This document shows, one piece after another, positions 29,949-38,621 of a DNA stretch of 51,641 nucleotides. This stretch comes from an uncultured Planctomycetaceae bacterium. Its GTDB lineage: Bacteria > Planctomycetota > Planctomycetia > Planctomycetales > Planctomycetaceae. Position 1 is the stretch's first letter, and the number at the start of each line of letters is the position of its first letter. The stretch is taken from NCBI GenBank assembly GCA_903871805.1, contig CAIQIE010000427.1, forward strand, positions 1 through 51,641, written 5' to 3'. The notes under the pieces are model-generated. The model ran no database searches. It worked only from the letters and a program-made list of their open reading frames with translations, and had not been told where the DNA came from. The position numbers and the translations under genes were made by a program.

Positions 29949-30293
29949 TCACTGGATCGGAGTGAAGCGAGCATGCGTATCATTCCATGAAACATCAACG
30001 ACTTTCACACCACATTTCATGCAGTTCACGCGAGGAATCCGGGCGACCAGAATCGTCTCAAATTTCATGGTGTCCGCATGGCGCCAACGTTGCTCGTGCA
30101 AGCGATCCAGCAGTTCGCACTTTGCTCCGCACAGCGCACACACACCACTCAGGTCAGCAAATTCCACGGTGATTGTCACAGACCCGGCGTCCTGGTTCAG
30201 AACGACATTGGTCACTTCCCACGATTTGTTCAATCCCAGCAACAATCCGTAATGAACCCTCAGGGAATCAGTTCCACCCATTTTTCGCTCCAC
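29949..30293 (-). pseudogene. ISL3-family transposase remnant (N-terminal part)
   Basis: Only 114 codons survive of a gene that is normally about 400. The visible part is the N-terminal zinc-finger region of ISL3-type (IS204/IS1001/IS1165) transposases: C-A-L-C-G-x-x-C (VCALCGAKC), the segment LDRLHEQRWRHAD and then RVNCMKCGVKVVDVSW. In intact members this leads into a helix-turn-helix and a DDE domain; here a stop follows at WNDTHARFTPIQ, where the family normally continues with an R-F-T segment. The GTG start with AGGAG six bases upstream is intact, so a short protein could still be made. No terminal inverted repeats were found, so the element's limits are unknown. Confidence 0.7.
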
Positions 30294-30897
30294 TCAATAC
30301 TCCTGATGTTGTTTCTCGTTATTTATGACGCACTCGAGAAAGCCCCTCACTCCCCGGAGGTAAGGTGGGCGGCGAAGTAAAATACAACAGAGTGCAAGAC
30401 AAATGACGTCAATGCCTGTTCATCGCAACCGGAGGAGGTTCCGGGCATTGTATCCCTGAAGACGCGTGTTACAAAATCAAACCGCGTGACCGGATTCCCG
30501 CATTTTGTGTGCAGTCGTTCAGATGCGGTCTCGCGATGCGCCCTGCTGGAGTGACACGCCACATGATAGTCGACCGAGTATCTTCACGGCGTTGCAAGGC
30601 TGCACCAAAAATCTTTTCCAGGACTGTCGGCCGATGATGATCTGAATACTGATGCTCCGTATGTGCTGAATCCACCCAACGCAGCGTCGGCGGATGCGGG
30701 CCAGGTGTTGTGTTCGGAACAAAACCACTGATTGTTTACATTCTCTGGAATTCGGCGTTTTGAAAGGTAGCCTGAATTCCCCAGCGTTTTTAAGTTTTTG
30801 GTAGGTTGTCTCGTGCCTCGCTGGTATCATCAGAAAGTTGACAATCCGGTGCAGTCCTTCTCTGCTGCGCCATTTCACAGTTAGTGCGGAGTTTCAG
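30294..30897. other. Intergenic region between transposase remnant and methyltransferase
   Basis: No supported gene. It contains a perfect TTGACA at 30838-30843 upstream of the methyltransferase start, but the expected -10 position is poor (TCTGCT), so I do not call a promoter. One end of the lost insertion element may lie in the left part. Confidence 0.35.
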
Positions 30898-31719
30898 ATG
30901 AAACTAAGAATTCAACCATGGTTTACACACGGTTGCATAACCTTTTTGAACAACGTTTTTAAGTGGTATCCGCAATTGTGTGGCACAACCCCGTCTGTGT
31001 TGGAGTGGGGCGGGGGGAATTCGACGTTATATTTTCTCACTAAGAAATGCAACGTTCTGACAGTAGAGAGTGATGAAGGCTACGTTAAGGAACTGGCTGC
31101 ACTTGCCAGCGCGATGGGTTTTCGCACGGCAGTCGTTTCAAATACAACGGAGGCGATGGAACGATTCCATGCGTCAGATCTGGTAATCCTGCATGCCAAG
31201 GGGTATCAGGATGTGGGTGAATCAATCTTCCAGTGCAGGGACTGGACATTTCTCGTGAACGACGGGATTTCCAGGAAAGATGTTCTGGAAGCTGTTTCTC
31301 GTCTGACTTTTCGGGGGGTTCTGATTCTTGATAACCTCGAGTACTGCGCAAATTGGGGACGGCTTGAGCGAGCCGCAGCTCATCCCGACAGAGTTCGATT
31401 GTATCGACAATTTCTCCGAGATCCGGCGTGGCGTCAATTACTGTTCGAGCAACAGGAAGGACGTAATGGCCATTGCACGCCCGACTCTACCGGTTGGGAG
31501 GCTCCACATCGCTGGATTTCCGGCGTATTATGGCGACAGGAGCATCTGTTTACACAATTGCTGGTCACTCATGCCGGTCTGCCGGTCGTCACTCCGGACG
31601 CATTGGGCGACAGGGATCTTGAGACGCTGTCAGAGCGTTGTCCCTTCGACTGGCAGCAGATGAAGTGGTTGGTCGACGAATACTCAAATGTATTCACTCT
31701 CGATCGGTCGTTTGAATAG
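30898..31719 (+). CDS. Putative class I SAM-dependent methyltransferase
   Basis: A 273-residue soluble protein. The segment SVLEWGGGNSTLYFL followed about 12 residues later by VLTVESDEGYVKEL fits motif I (glycine-rich SAM-binding loop) and the acidic end of strand beta-2 of class I methyltransferases. FRGVLILDNLEYC later resembles motif IV-VI strands. The acceptor is unknown. The ATG at 30898 has GCGGAG six bases upstream; a longer frame from TTG 30838 is less likely. It faces the glycosyltransferase-like gene at 31859 tail to tail, with a shared hairpin between, and may decorate a product of that cluster, though it is on the opposite strand. Confidence 0.6.
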   Translation: MKLRIQPWFTHGCITFLNNVFKWYPQLCGTTPSVLEWGGGNSTLYFLTKKCNVLTVESDEGYVKELAALASAMGFRTAVVSNTTEAMERFHASDLVILHAKGYQDVGESIFQCRDWTFLVNDGISRKDVLEAVSRLTFRGVLILDNLEYCANWGRLERAAAHPDRVRLYRQFLRDPAWRQLLFEQQEGRNGHCTPDSTGWEAPHRWISGVLWRQEHLFTQLLVTHAGLPVVTPDALGDRDLETLSERCPFDWQQMKWLVDEYSNVFTLDRSFE

Positions 31720-31764
31720 CCTGCGGCTTTGGCACCCGGAGAATTCTGATAATCAGACCAGCAA

Positions 31765-31798
31765 AGAGGCAGCGAGGTTTGTCAACCCCGCTGCCTCT
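31765..31798. terminator. Bidirectional hairpin between convergent genes
   Basis: AGAGGCAGCG (31765-31774) pairs perfectly with CGCTGCCTCT (31789-31798), with two further G-C pairs inside. It lies between the convergent methyltransferase and glycosyltransferase-like genes. Read on the minus strand it is followed by TTTGC; on the plus strand there is no T-run. Confidence 0.55.
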
Positions 31799-31858
31799 CT
31801 GCGCTGTCATCTCCTGTGTGCGGGACAGCAATTCTCCGCGGAAATCTCAGGGAATGTG

Positions 31859-34657
31859 CTACTTTTGTTCTGTCCTGGCAGCAGGATTGACCTGAGGAGA
31901 TGCCTCCAGCGGATTGAACGCGTATTCAATGGCGATGGCCGGCATAACGCCACTTGCTGAGATGTTGAGGTCGGCAAGGCATTTCAAGGTTAGTTTCAGC
32001 TCGGGCAGCGAACCTGTCGAAGAGTCTTCCGAACGCTGAACTGCAAAATCTTCTCTGGACAACTGAATCAGCACTGGCGGGTGCAGTTCACCCAGTTGTC
32101 CTTTTCTGACGACCTTTTCCCCGGCAACCAGCTCATACTCGATTGGCAGTGCGTCCCAGTACGTATTCTTCCGGTAAATGTTTCGTGCCCGTGCATTCAC
32201 CGAAAGGAAAAAACAGAGTTCGGGATTACGAGCAAAGGCCGCCGGGATGACAAATGATGCCGTGACGCTGTCTCCGGAACGCAGCCGACTGGTACCGGCA
32301 GGAAATGACAGCGCTGCGTGTACCCGAGAGAGCTCGACGGTCGCCGCGCCCGACGGAGCGGCATCTTCCTTTTGCTGTATTTTCAGGAAGGCCAGCTCAG
32401 ATCTGTCCACAGCCATACCTGCAATCAGGTGCCAGACAATCACGACGGTGAGTGTCAGTGCCCCGGGTAGCATGGAAAATAATTCCGGGGTCAGCGCCCG
32501 CACACTGCGTGGTCCGTTCGAAATACGACTGACGACGAGCCCGGCACTCCATGCCAGCGGAAAGCCCAGAATGTGACCGTAGTACGGCCCCGCTTCAAGG
32601 GCCATCAGAATCACCAGATACTGAAACACCACAAACACAATCGGAAACAGTTCGCTCGCTGCAATCGGCATCATTTTTGAGCAGAGCAGACGATGCAGTG
32701 ACAGTAGCAGCATGACGGAATAGAAGCCCTGAAGGATCCAGTTTTGGGTCGAATTCCACGGGACTCGGGTAAACTCCCACCGACCCTCAACACCCGCCGC
32801 ATAACCGCCAAACGTACGATTTTTGTAATCCGTCTGCAGCGACATGAATGCATTCTTTCGCAGCGCACAAAGCCAGAGATCAATTCCGGATGCTACCTTC
32901 TCGTGCAGTAATTTCCGAAACAGCAGCCTGTTACGAAGCGCTTTCGGTACGACTGGGACATAAGCAAATCGCCAGTTATCCAGCGACCGTCCGTCACCGT
33001 TCGTGGTTGAGTCAACAGACGACAGGTACTCAACCATTGACAGAGCGGGAAAGGGGCCGTTCATTCTGACAAGGTCCGCGTTCACTGACTTCTGCATCAT
33101 CCTGCTGAAATGCCATGAAAAATACAGCATCGCTACCGCCATAAATACGGTTCGAAAGAAGTTCAACGGCCTCTTTTCGTAAGGCATCCACAGATAACGG
33201 AGCACCGCGTAACATCCGGTAAACACCGCAGTAAAAATCACAAAAATTCCAAACAACTTCTGCAGGTCAATCAACGCCAGGAAAACCGCGAACAGCACTG
33301 TCAGGCCACCCCATTTCAGGTAGTCGCTGGTGGCCAGCAGTTTTCCATAAAGACTGCAGAGAAACTTTGTGCCAACATCGACAAGGCACCAGATCACAAT
33401 CATCGAAAGAAAGCCCGCAGTATTGATTGCGGCCAGCGTGGGGGCATACCAAAAGGGTGGATACAAAATCAGAAAGGGCAGCGAACAGCAGGCGGCCTGC
33501 AGCGAGAACATCCTGCGAATCAACAGGGCACACAGGACCGTTGTCAGAAACTGAATCAGTACGGAACTGATTTCGATCGCCGAAAAATTTGGCCCCAACA
33601 TCCGAACAATCGGGTTCGTAAACGCCCAGGCTCGTTGAAGATAAACTATGCGAGTCGGCCAGTTCGCATCGCCAATCTGCGCTGCGTCATGCATCGCAAG
33701 CGCTTTTCCATACCTCCAGTACTTTTCGTAATCACCTGTCTGCACAGAATCGATGTTCAGCACCCAGAGGAACTTCAGCCCCAGTGAAGCGAACAGAAAG
33801 ATGCCGGCAAAAACAATCCGTCGTCTGTCTGACCCGGCATTGCGAATACTTCTAATGTAGAAAAACACAACTGCCAGAAGCCCCGCAAGTCCCAGGAACG
33901 CCACAGAGAATTGCTGTCCCCAGCGAACGTCCCGGAGCAACGGCCAGAATTCGAACAGTTGCTGCAGAATCAGGAGGATCAGGATGCAACGCACGCTGCC
34001 GAAGGCCAAAGAAAACAGTGGCGTGTCCCTGAGATTTAACGCCGCATAAGCCGAGAATTCTTCAGTCCCGGATAGCCCGGATTTTGGCAGCAGATAATAA
34101 CCTGCCCACAGCAGAAGCACACTCAGCAGCGTCTGCAGCAGCGGTACACCGATCATCCAGAAATCGCCCTGCCAGTTCAATGCACCCACTGTGCTTAGAA
34201 GGCGATTTTTTGAGTATGGCTCCGGAGCGAACTCAAACCAGACCCTTTGCTCGTTACTCGCCGATTGACTCACAGTCAGCGTCTGCGGCGGAGACACTAC
34301 TGGAAGCGTGCGACCGGGCCCAATCCAGTTTTCACCGCAGCGGATTTCCGGCGTCAATCCACCAGGATGAAATCCTGACTTTCCGCAAATCACAACGGAT
34401 GTCACGGGCGTTACACCGTTGAGCATGCTGTAGACATCCCTGTCTTCCTCGCGTGGCCGCAGAGTGCTTAGACGGTTGTCTTTGAGTCGCACCAGCACAG
34501 CCGCAATTTCAGGACGCCATTCCGGTGCGATTCGCACATGAATCTCGCCATAATTCAGGTCATTGACCTGACGATGCAAAAATGCAGCGATGAAAACGCA
34601 CAGCACCAGTATTGCCGAAATTGCGGTACTGCGTCTGGCAACCAGGTAGTTGATCAT
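31859..34657 (-). CDS. Large polytopic membrane protein, GT-C-like glycosyltransferase, intact copy
   Basis: A 932-residue protein with a first membrane span (about 12-28), an extracytoplasmic region to about 160 (LNYGEIHVRIAP, EIRCGENW, NWQGDFW), about ten or more hydrophobic spans to roughly residue 760, and a soluble beta-rich C-terminal domain. Just after a span, residues 303-313 read DSVQTGDYEKY, the sort of acidic first-loop motif that binds the lipid-linked donor in GT-C enzymes (ArnT, PMT). MFSLQAACCSLPFLILYPPFWYA is another conserved block. Family assignment is inference from topology and this motif. It is clearly paralogous to the split gene pair at 39701-42570, sharing all these blocks. 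It lies 346 bases downstream of the ATP-grasp gene on the same strand. Confidence 0.7.
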   Translation of the reverse strand: MINYLVARRSTAISAILVLCVFIAAFLHRQVNDLNYGEIHVRIAPEWRPEIAAVLVRLKDNRLSTLRPREEDRDVYSMLNGVTPVTSVVICGKSGFHPGGLTPEIRCGENWIGPGRTLPVVSPPQTLTVSQSASNEQRVWFEFAPEPYSKNRLLSTVGALNWQGDFWMIGVPLLQTLLSVLLLWAGYYLLPKSGLSGTEEFSAYAALNLRDTPLFSLAFGSVRCILILLILQQLFEFWPLLRDVRWGQQFSVAFLGLAGLLAVVFFYIRSIRNAGSDRRRIVFAGIFLFASLGLKFLWVLNIDSVQTGDYEKYWRYGKALAMHDAAQIGDANWPTRIVYLQRAWAFTNPIVRMLGPNFSAIEISSVLIQFLTTVLCALLIRRMFSLQAACCSLPFLILYPPFWYAPTLAAINTAGFLSMIVIWCLVDVGTKFLCSLYGKLLATSDYLKWGGLTVLFAVFLALIDLQKLFGIFVIFTAVFTGCYAVLRYLWMPYEKRPLNFFRTVFMAVAMLYFSWHFSRMMQKSVNADLVRMNGPFPALSMVEYLSSVDSTTNGDGRSLDNWRFAYVPVVPKALRNRLLFRKLLHEKVASGIDLWLCALRKNAFMSLQTDYKNRTFGGYAAGVEGRWEFTRVPWNSTQNWILQGFYSVMLLLSLHRLLCSKMMPIAASELFPIVFVVFQYLVILMALEAGPYYGHILGFPLAWSAGLVVSRISNGPRSVRALTPELFSMLPGALTLTVVIVWHLIAGMAVDRSELAFLKIQQKEDAAPSGAATVELSRVHAALSFPAGTSRLRSGDSVTASFVIPAAFARNPELCFFLSVNARARNIYRKNTYWDALPIEYELVAGEKVVRKGQLGELHPPVLIQLSREDFAVQRSEDSSTGSLPELKLTLKCLADLNISASGVMPAIAIEYAFNPLEASPQVNPAARTEQK

Positions 34658-35003
34658 AGGTGTGTGACTATCTGAATGGATGGAACGTGGTCAATTCATG
34701 AGATCTCGCGGTTATCATCAGCGTAGCCACCAGGTGAGTTGGGATTACACAATGGCCTTTTACAGATGGGCGAAAATCTCCCATGAAAAATGGCACCCCC
34801 GCTACTATGCGATCTCATTCAATGGAAGCGGTGGCGAGTCAGTGCCGTGGTACTGGTACTTCCGGCGTTTCGGTGAACTGTTGCCATGATGGAAAAGCTG
34901 TAGAAGTTCATGAACGCCAGGCACACTTTCATGGGTGTTCTGGTCGCAGGACATTTTCTTCCCTGGCATACCGACATTGCGTCCCGAAAATGACGAAGCC
35001 AGA
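34658..35003. other. Short gap between ATP-grasp and GT-C-like genes
   Basis: A 69-codon plus-strand frame (34680-34889) rich in aromatic residues starts here without a ribosome binding site and resembles nothing. The region should hold the promoter of the GT-C-like gene if that is separate from the operon upstream. Confidence 0.35.
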
Positions 35004-36182
35004 TCAATTCAAACCTACCCGCATTTTTTTCTGCAGGTCAGGCGTCGTATTTCGAAGTTCATGCTCACTGCTGAAGTGCACAAAAGCAATTCCCAGTTTG
35101 TGAGATTCCGGATGCACTATCTGGTCTCCGGTCTGTGCCAGAGTCATCTGCTCCCGAATCTTTTTTGCCACAGACTCGTCAAATTGAAAGCTCTGAAAAA
35201 CTCCAGCGGAATCGGCCATAATGCAGTGGCGGGTTACAAAACTGCTGACGGCGACGTGTGACACGCAGTCCAGAGAAAGTCCCGCGAAGGCTCTCACGAT
35301 CCATTCCGCATAAGGCACACCGGCAGCGTGCCTGACAAGTTCAACATAGAGGTCACCCGGTGGCCGACGGCAGATCTCCAGAATTGAGGGACCAGCGTCT
35401 GATCTGCAAATCAGCTGCACATGAAAAATTCCATCAGTCAGGTTCAGCAGCTTACCAATCTGTTCACTGATTCCGATAATCGACTGCAGGGTTTCCTGCG
35501 TCAGTGAAGAAGGCGCTGAAGCTCCTGAAACCAAATACGGGCTAAGATGATAATGTTCGTCATCAGAGAACCAGAAAGTCACCTTCTGATTCTTCAGAAT
35601 GCAGGTAAATCCATGCCGGGTACCCTCCACGAATTCCTCTACAACAATGCGACCCGCTCGTGAGACAGCAAAGGCGTCCGCCGCTGCGGCCACCGCTTCT
35701 GAAACGGTATCCACACGTTTAATGCCTTTACCTCCGGTCAAATCGACTGGTTTGATGATCAATGGGAAACAAAGCGCTGCAAATGCCTTGAATGCCTCCT
35801 GCTCAGATGTGCAACCGATGGCTTTTGGACCGGGGATGTGGTGCTCCTGCGCAAAAGATCTCCATCGATCCTTATGGTGGATCACTGCCGCCGTTGAAGG
35901 GTTGTCATGACCCGGCAGCCCAAGTTCTTTGGCGACAAACGCACAGCTGAGGGCCGAAAAATCGTTGCAGCATGGTACGATGGCCTGCAACGAATGCTGT
36001 CGCGAAATCGCAAGCAGAGCCTCAGGATCCGAATAGTCACAGGGAACATACAGATCGGAATACCGATGTCCGTAGTCCTGCGGTTGGTTGCCGGTTGTCA
36101 GTACCCGAAACCCCAGGTTCTTCGCCGCGAGAATCAGAGGCACGTCAGAGTGACTGCCACCAGCTATCAGTAATTGTTTCAT
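35004..36182 (-). CDS. ATP-grasp family ligase
   Basis: A 392-residue soluble enzyme with the ATP-grasp architecture: an N-terminal pre-ATP-grasp Rossmann-like domain (LLIAGGSHSDVPLILAAKNLGF), then HKDRWRSFAQEHHIPGPKA, the ATP-binding strand FPLIIKPVDLTGGKGIKRV with its glycine loop, VVEEFVEGTRHGF, and the metal-binding segment ILEICRRPPGDLY. The family joins a carboxylate, activated as acyl phosphate, to an amine or other nucleophile; closest look is to the PurK/biotin-carboxylase-like and peptide-ligase branch. In this context it may attach an amino acid or similar group to a sugar. Its ATG overlaps the FkbM stop codon (ATGA, 36182-36179). It is the last gene of the coupled operon. Confidence 0.8.
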   Translation of the reverse strand: MKQLLIAGGSHSDVPLILAAKNLGFRVLTTGNQPQDYGHRYSDLYVPCDYSDPEALLAISRQHSLQAIVPCCNDFSALSCAFVAKELGLPGHDNPSTAAVIHHKDRWRSFAQEHHIPGPKAIGCTSEQEAFKAFAALCFPLIIKPVDLTGGKGIKRVDTVSEAVAAAADAFAVSRAGRIVVEEFVEGTRHGFTCILKNQKVTFWFSDDEHYHLSPYLVSGASAPSSLTQETLQSIIGISEQIGKLLNLTDGIFHVQLICRSDAGPSILEICRRPPGDLYVELVRHAAGVPYAEWIVRAFAGLSLDCVSHVAVSSFVTRHCIMADSAGVFQSFQFDESVAKKIREQMTLAQTGDQIVHPESHKLGIAFVHFSSEHELRNTTPDLQKKMRVGLN

Positions 36183-37243
36183 TTGATGGGCATAAAAAAC
36201 ATAACTGTTTCGACAACACCTTCGGTGTAATGTCTTAGAAACAGTTTATAGTCAGAGCGAATCCGAAACACCTGCTGCGGAATTTTCCAGATATCGCCGG
36301 GGTTATGGTAAACACAGATGGCCATTCGAGGGTGCCAGCGTCGAATTGTTTCTTTCGCGCCGGAAATCGCCTGGGGTTCCGCGCCCTCGATATCCATTTT
36401 CAGAAAACTCAGGTTTGGCATTTCAAATTGATCGAGGGATCGAGTCTTGACAGTGATCTCTCCGTGTTCGCCAAACGCAGATGTCGATCCCGAACTCGTA
36501 AACTTCTCCTCACCTTCTTTGTCAGAAGCACCGTAAGGAAAGCACTTCACCCGTGGGGAATTGCCAAACCGACTGCTGACGGCAGCGAATCCCACCGGGT
36601 CAGGCTCAAAAATCCATGCCGATTCAAACTCCGGACAATTGCGAATAAATTCCGCCGTAGTTGCCCCATCAAATGCTCCCAGGTCGGCAAAACACTCACC
36701 TGCAGGCCTGAGTTCAAGAAAATTCTCAAAGTATTGCAGGTGCTGACGCTCAATGAAGTTGTTCAGATAGGCGGGGTTGTCACTCAGACGAAACTGCCTG
36801 AGGGCATGAAATGTGTTAAGCGATTCCTCGTCGGAAAGACGCTCCTCAATCCAGTCCCACTCCGCTGCGTGCATCTCGGCGTCTTCGCGAAATCCCGACA
36901 GAAACCGCATCGCCGGTAACGGAAGGTCACAGCATCTGCAGAAAGTGAAAATGTCACAGAAATTCAGCTGATGCTGCCTCAGAATGTCACTCGCGGTACG
37001 GATCCTGCCAAGGATGGTGCTGACAATCAAAGCATCTCGAGGACAATCCTTCAGTCGCACGACGGGCCGCTCCGCAAAGACACTGGCAGCGATCCTGTCG
37101 TCCAGAATCCCGGCGATCGGGATCTGCCTTGCCACCATCTCCGCGTAAGGCGTGGCGCCAAACAGAAATCTCCTGGAGACAGGCGCGGCAAGGAATTGCT
37201 GACAAATAAACTGCCCAGCCTGATTCATGGATACACTGTTCAT
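36179..37243 (-). CDS. FkbM family methyltransferase with extra N-terminal domain
   Basis: A 354-residue protein. The C-terminal half is an FkbM-type SAM-dependent O-methyltransferase: CFADLGAFDGATTAEFI (motif I), IFEPDPVGF, then FLKMDIEGAEPQAI, the family's characteristic D-I-E-G-A-E block. FkbM enzymes methylate sugars or polyketides. The first 140 residues are an additional Rossmann-like part (FLFGATPYAEMVA ... GILDDRIAA ... LIVSTIL), resembling the nucleotide-binding domain that precedes some sugar-modifying enzymes. Two starts are possible: ATG 37243 (GGAAG five bases upstream and an ATGA overlap with a small upstream frame), which I use, and ATG 37255. The downstream ATP-grasp gene overlaps by four bases, so translation is coupled. 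Confidence 0.82.
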   Translation of the reverse strand: MNSVSMNQAGQFICQQFLAAPVSRRFLFGATPYAEMVARQIPIAGILDDRIAASVFAERPVVRLKDCPRDALIVSTILGRIRTASDILRQHQLNFCDIFTFCRCCDLPLPAMRFLSGFREDAEMHAAEWDWIEERLSDEESLNTFHALRQFRLSDNPAYLNNFIERQHLQYFENFLELRPAGECFADLGAFDGATTAEFIRNCPEFESAWIFEPDPVGFAAVSSRFGNSPRVKCFPYGASDKEGEEKFTSSGSTSAFGEHGEITVKTRSLDQFEMPNLSFLKMDIEGAEPQAISGAKETIRRWHPRMAICVYHNPGDIWKIPQQVFRIRSDYKLFLRHYTEGVVETVMFFMPIK

Positions 37244-37407
37244 CGATGCTTCCATTCCGGTCCAATGACGAAAATCAAGGTCGCAGCTTTAATTCCATAG
37301 CCCGCGAGCGTTTGCCTTTGAAGATTGCTTTCTGGCCTGAAGGAGTAAACCTGCATCGCCGGATCAGGTTCCAGGGCGACCTTCGACACCTGCTGTTGGC
37401 CCTTCAT
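37240..37407 (-). CDS. Possible 55-residue protein inside the coupled operon
   Basis: A short frame that fills the space between the oxidoreductase and FkbM genes. It starts five bases after the oxidoreductase stop codon (37413) and its TGA overlaps the ATG at 37243 as ATGA, the same arrangement as the other junctions of this operon. The sequence (SKVALEPDPAMQVYSFRPE ... LIFVIGPEWKHR) shows no known domain. The ribosome binding site is weak (GGAA twelve bases upstream). The alternative is that it is only a translated spacer that keeps ribosomes moving to the next gene. Confidence 0.3.
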   Translation of the reverse strand: MKGQQQVSKVALEPDPAMQVYSFRPESNLQRQTLAGYGIKAATLIFVIGPEWKHR

Positions 37408-37412
37408 CAGAA

Positions 37413-38621
37413 TTAAGTTTCCAGAGAATATTGACACGCTCCATTACCGGCGTCGTTTGTTGCTGCGGACTGTCGACTTTTCGGCATCTCTTCAAACACG
37501 CGCACCCACTGATTGGCCGCAGAAGATCGACTCATCGCCTCCATCATTCGAAGTCCCTCAACCGCATCTTCGCCCGTAGCAAGGTAATTTCCAGAGGCGT
37601 CGCATGTCGCCCTTGTTTGCAGGACCTCTGCAATGTCGACGTAGTAATTTGCAAACGCCTCGATAAATCCGGCCGGATGCCCTGCTTTGAATCGACCGTA
37701 GCGATCCTGAGAGCAGATTTCGGCTTCGTTGCTGCCTCTTGTCAAGACCTGCGTTTTCCCGGTGTTATCATGAAGCCGAACTTCCTCCGGATTCTGCTGA
37801 TACCACTCCGCCGCCCCCTCCGTACCAAAAATTCGTATACGCAGTCCGTTGGTGTATCCCAGCGAACATTTTCCGAACCATAGATTTGCGGAAACATTCT
37901 GTGTGTATCGAGCGAGGCACTGCACGCTGTCGATAATTCCCGAAAAGCAACCAGAGTTCTGCTGTGTGGCACACACCTCAATCGGATGCAGACCTGTGAG
38001 AAACAGAACCAGCTGATGCAGATGCACCCCCAAATCAAGTGATACAGTCGGGATTTCGTAATCTCTCAACCGCCACGGCTGGGGTTCAGGACGTCGATTT
38101 TCTTTTCCGACCAGTCGCAGAAATCCCTCCTGTGGCATTTCTGCCTGAACGTGAAGCAAACGCCCAAGTCGCCCTTTCCGGATGAGATGCTTAAGTTCTC
38201 GAACAATTGGGTAACCAGAATAGTTGTAAGTCACCGTTAGAAATCCATCGTATTCATCCCGAGCCTTGATCATTTGCTCGGCATCTTCCACTGAGGATGC
38301 CAGCGCTTTCTCACTGATGACGGAATAGCCGAGTTCCAGTGCGTAGCAGACTATTTCTGCGTGACCGGGAGTCGGCGTCAGAACAGAAACTGCCTTCAGG
38401 CGTCCGCGTTCCGACTCCAGCAGTTGACGCCAGTCGCTGTAGTTTCTTCCCGCAGCAATCTGCAACTCATGGGCTGTTGCCCTGTTTTTCTGGATATCTC
38501 TGCTGAAGCACCCGGCAGTGATCGCCCACCGATTGTCCATTTGTGCAGCGATCTGGTGCGTTCGCCCCACTGCCGAATTGAAAGCGCCACCAATTATCCC
38601 CAGTTCCAGTTTCGTACTCAT
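37413..38621 (-). CDS. Gfo/Idh/MocA family oxidoreductase (cytoplasmic)
   Basis: A 402-residue NAD(P)-dependent oxidoreductase acting on a sugar or nucleotide-sugar. The Rossmann fold opens LELGIIGGAFNSAVGRTHQ, with VSVLTPTPGHAEIV and the catalytic-loop block SEKALASSVEDAEQM (E-K-x-x motif). The C-terminal domain contains YNYSGYPIVRELKHL, LDLGVHLHQLVLFLTG and FGTEGAAEW. There is no signal peptide, in contrast to the TAT-type relative at 27931. ATG 38621 is chosen over 38633 because GGAGCC lies just upstream and it makes a four-base ATGA overlap with the GT2 stop codon. In the operon it would provide an oxidised or epimerised sugar for later steps. Confidence 0.88.
   Translation of the reverse strand: MSTKLELGIIGGAFNSAVGRTHQIAAQMDNRWAITAGCFSRDIQKNRATAHELQIAAGRNYSDWRQLLESERGRLKAVSVLTPTPGHAEIVCYALELGYSVISEKALASSVEDAEQMIKARDEYDGFLTVTYNYSGYPIVRELKHLIRKGRLGRLLHVQAEMPQEGFLRLVGKENRRPEPQPWRLRDYEIPTVSLDLGVHLHQLVLFLTGLHPIEVCATQQNSGCFSGIIDSVQCLARYTQNVSANLWFGKCSLGYTNGLRIRIFGTEGAAEWYQQNPEEVRLHDNTGKTQVLTRGSNEAEICSQDRYGRFKAGHPAGFIEAFANYYVDIAEVLQTRATCDASGNYLATGEDAVEGLRMMEAMSRSSAANQWVRVFEEMPKSRQSAATNDAGNGACQYSLET

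Noticed and set aside
30838..30866. Perfect TTGACA box upstream of the methyltransferase
   Set aside because: No acceptable -10 box at the right distance; a single hexamer is not enough to call a promoter.
34680..34889. 69-codon aromatic-rich plus-strand frame divergent from the GT-C-like gene
   Set aside because: No ribosome binding site and no resemblance to known proteins; too short for frame openness to mean much.
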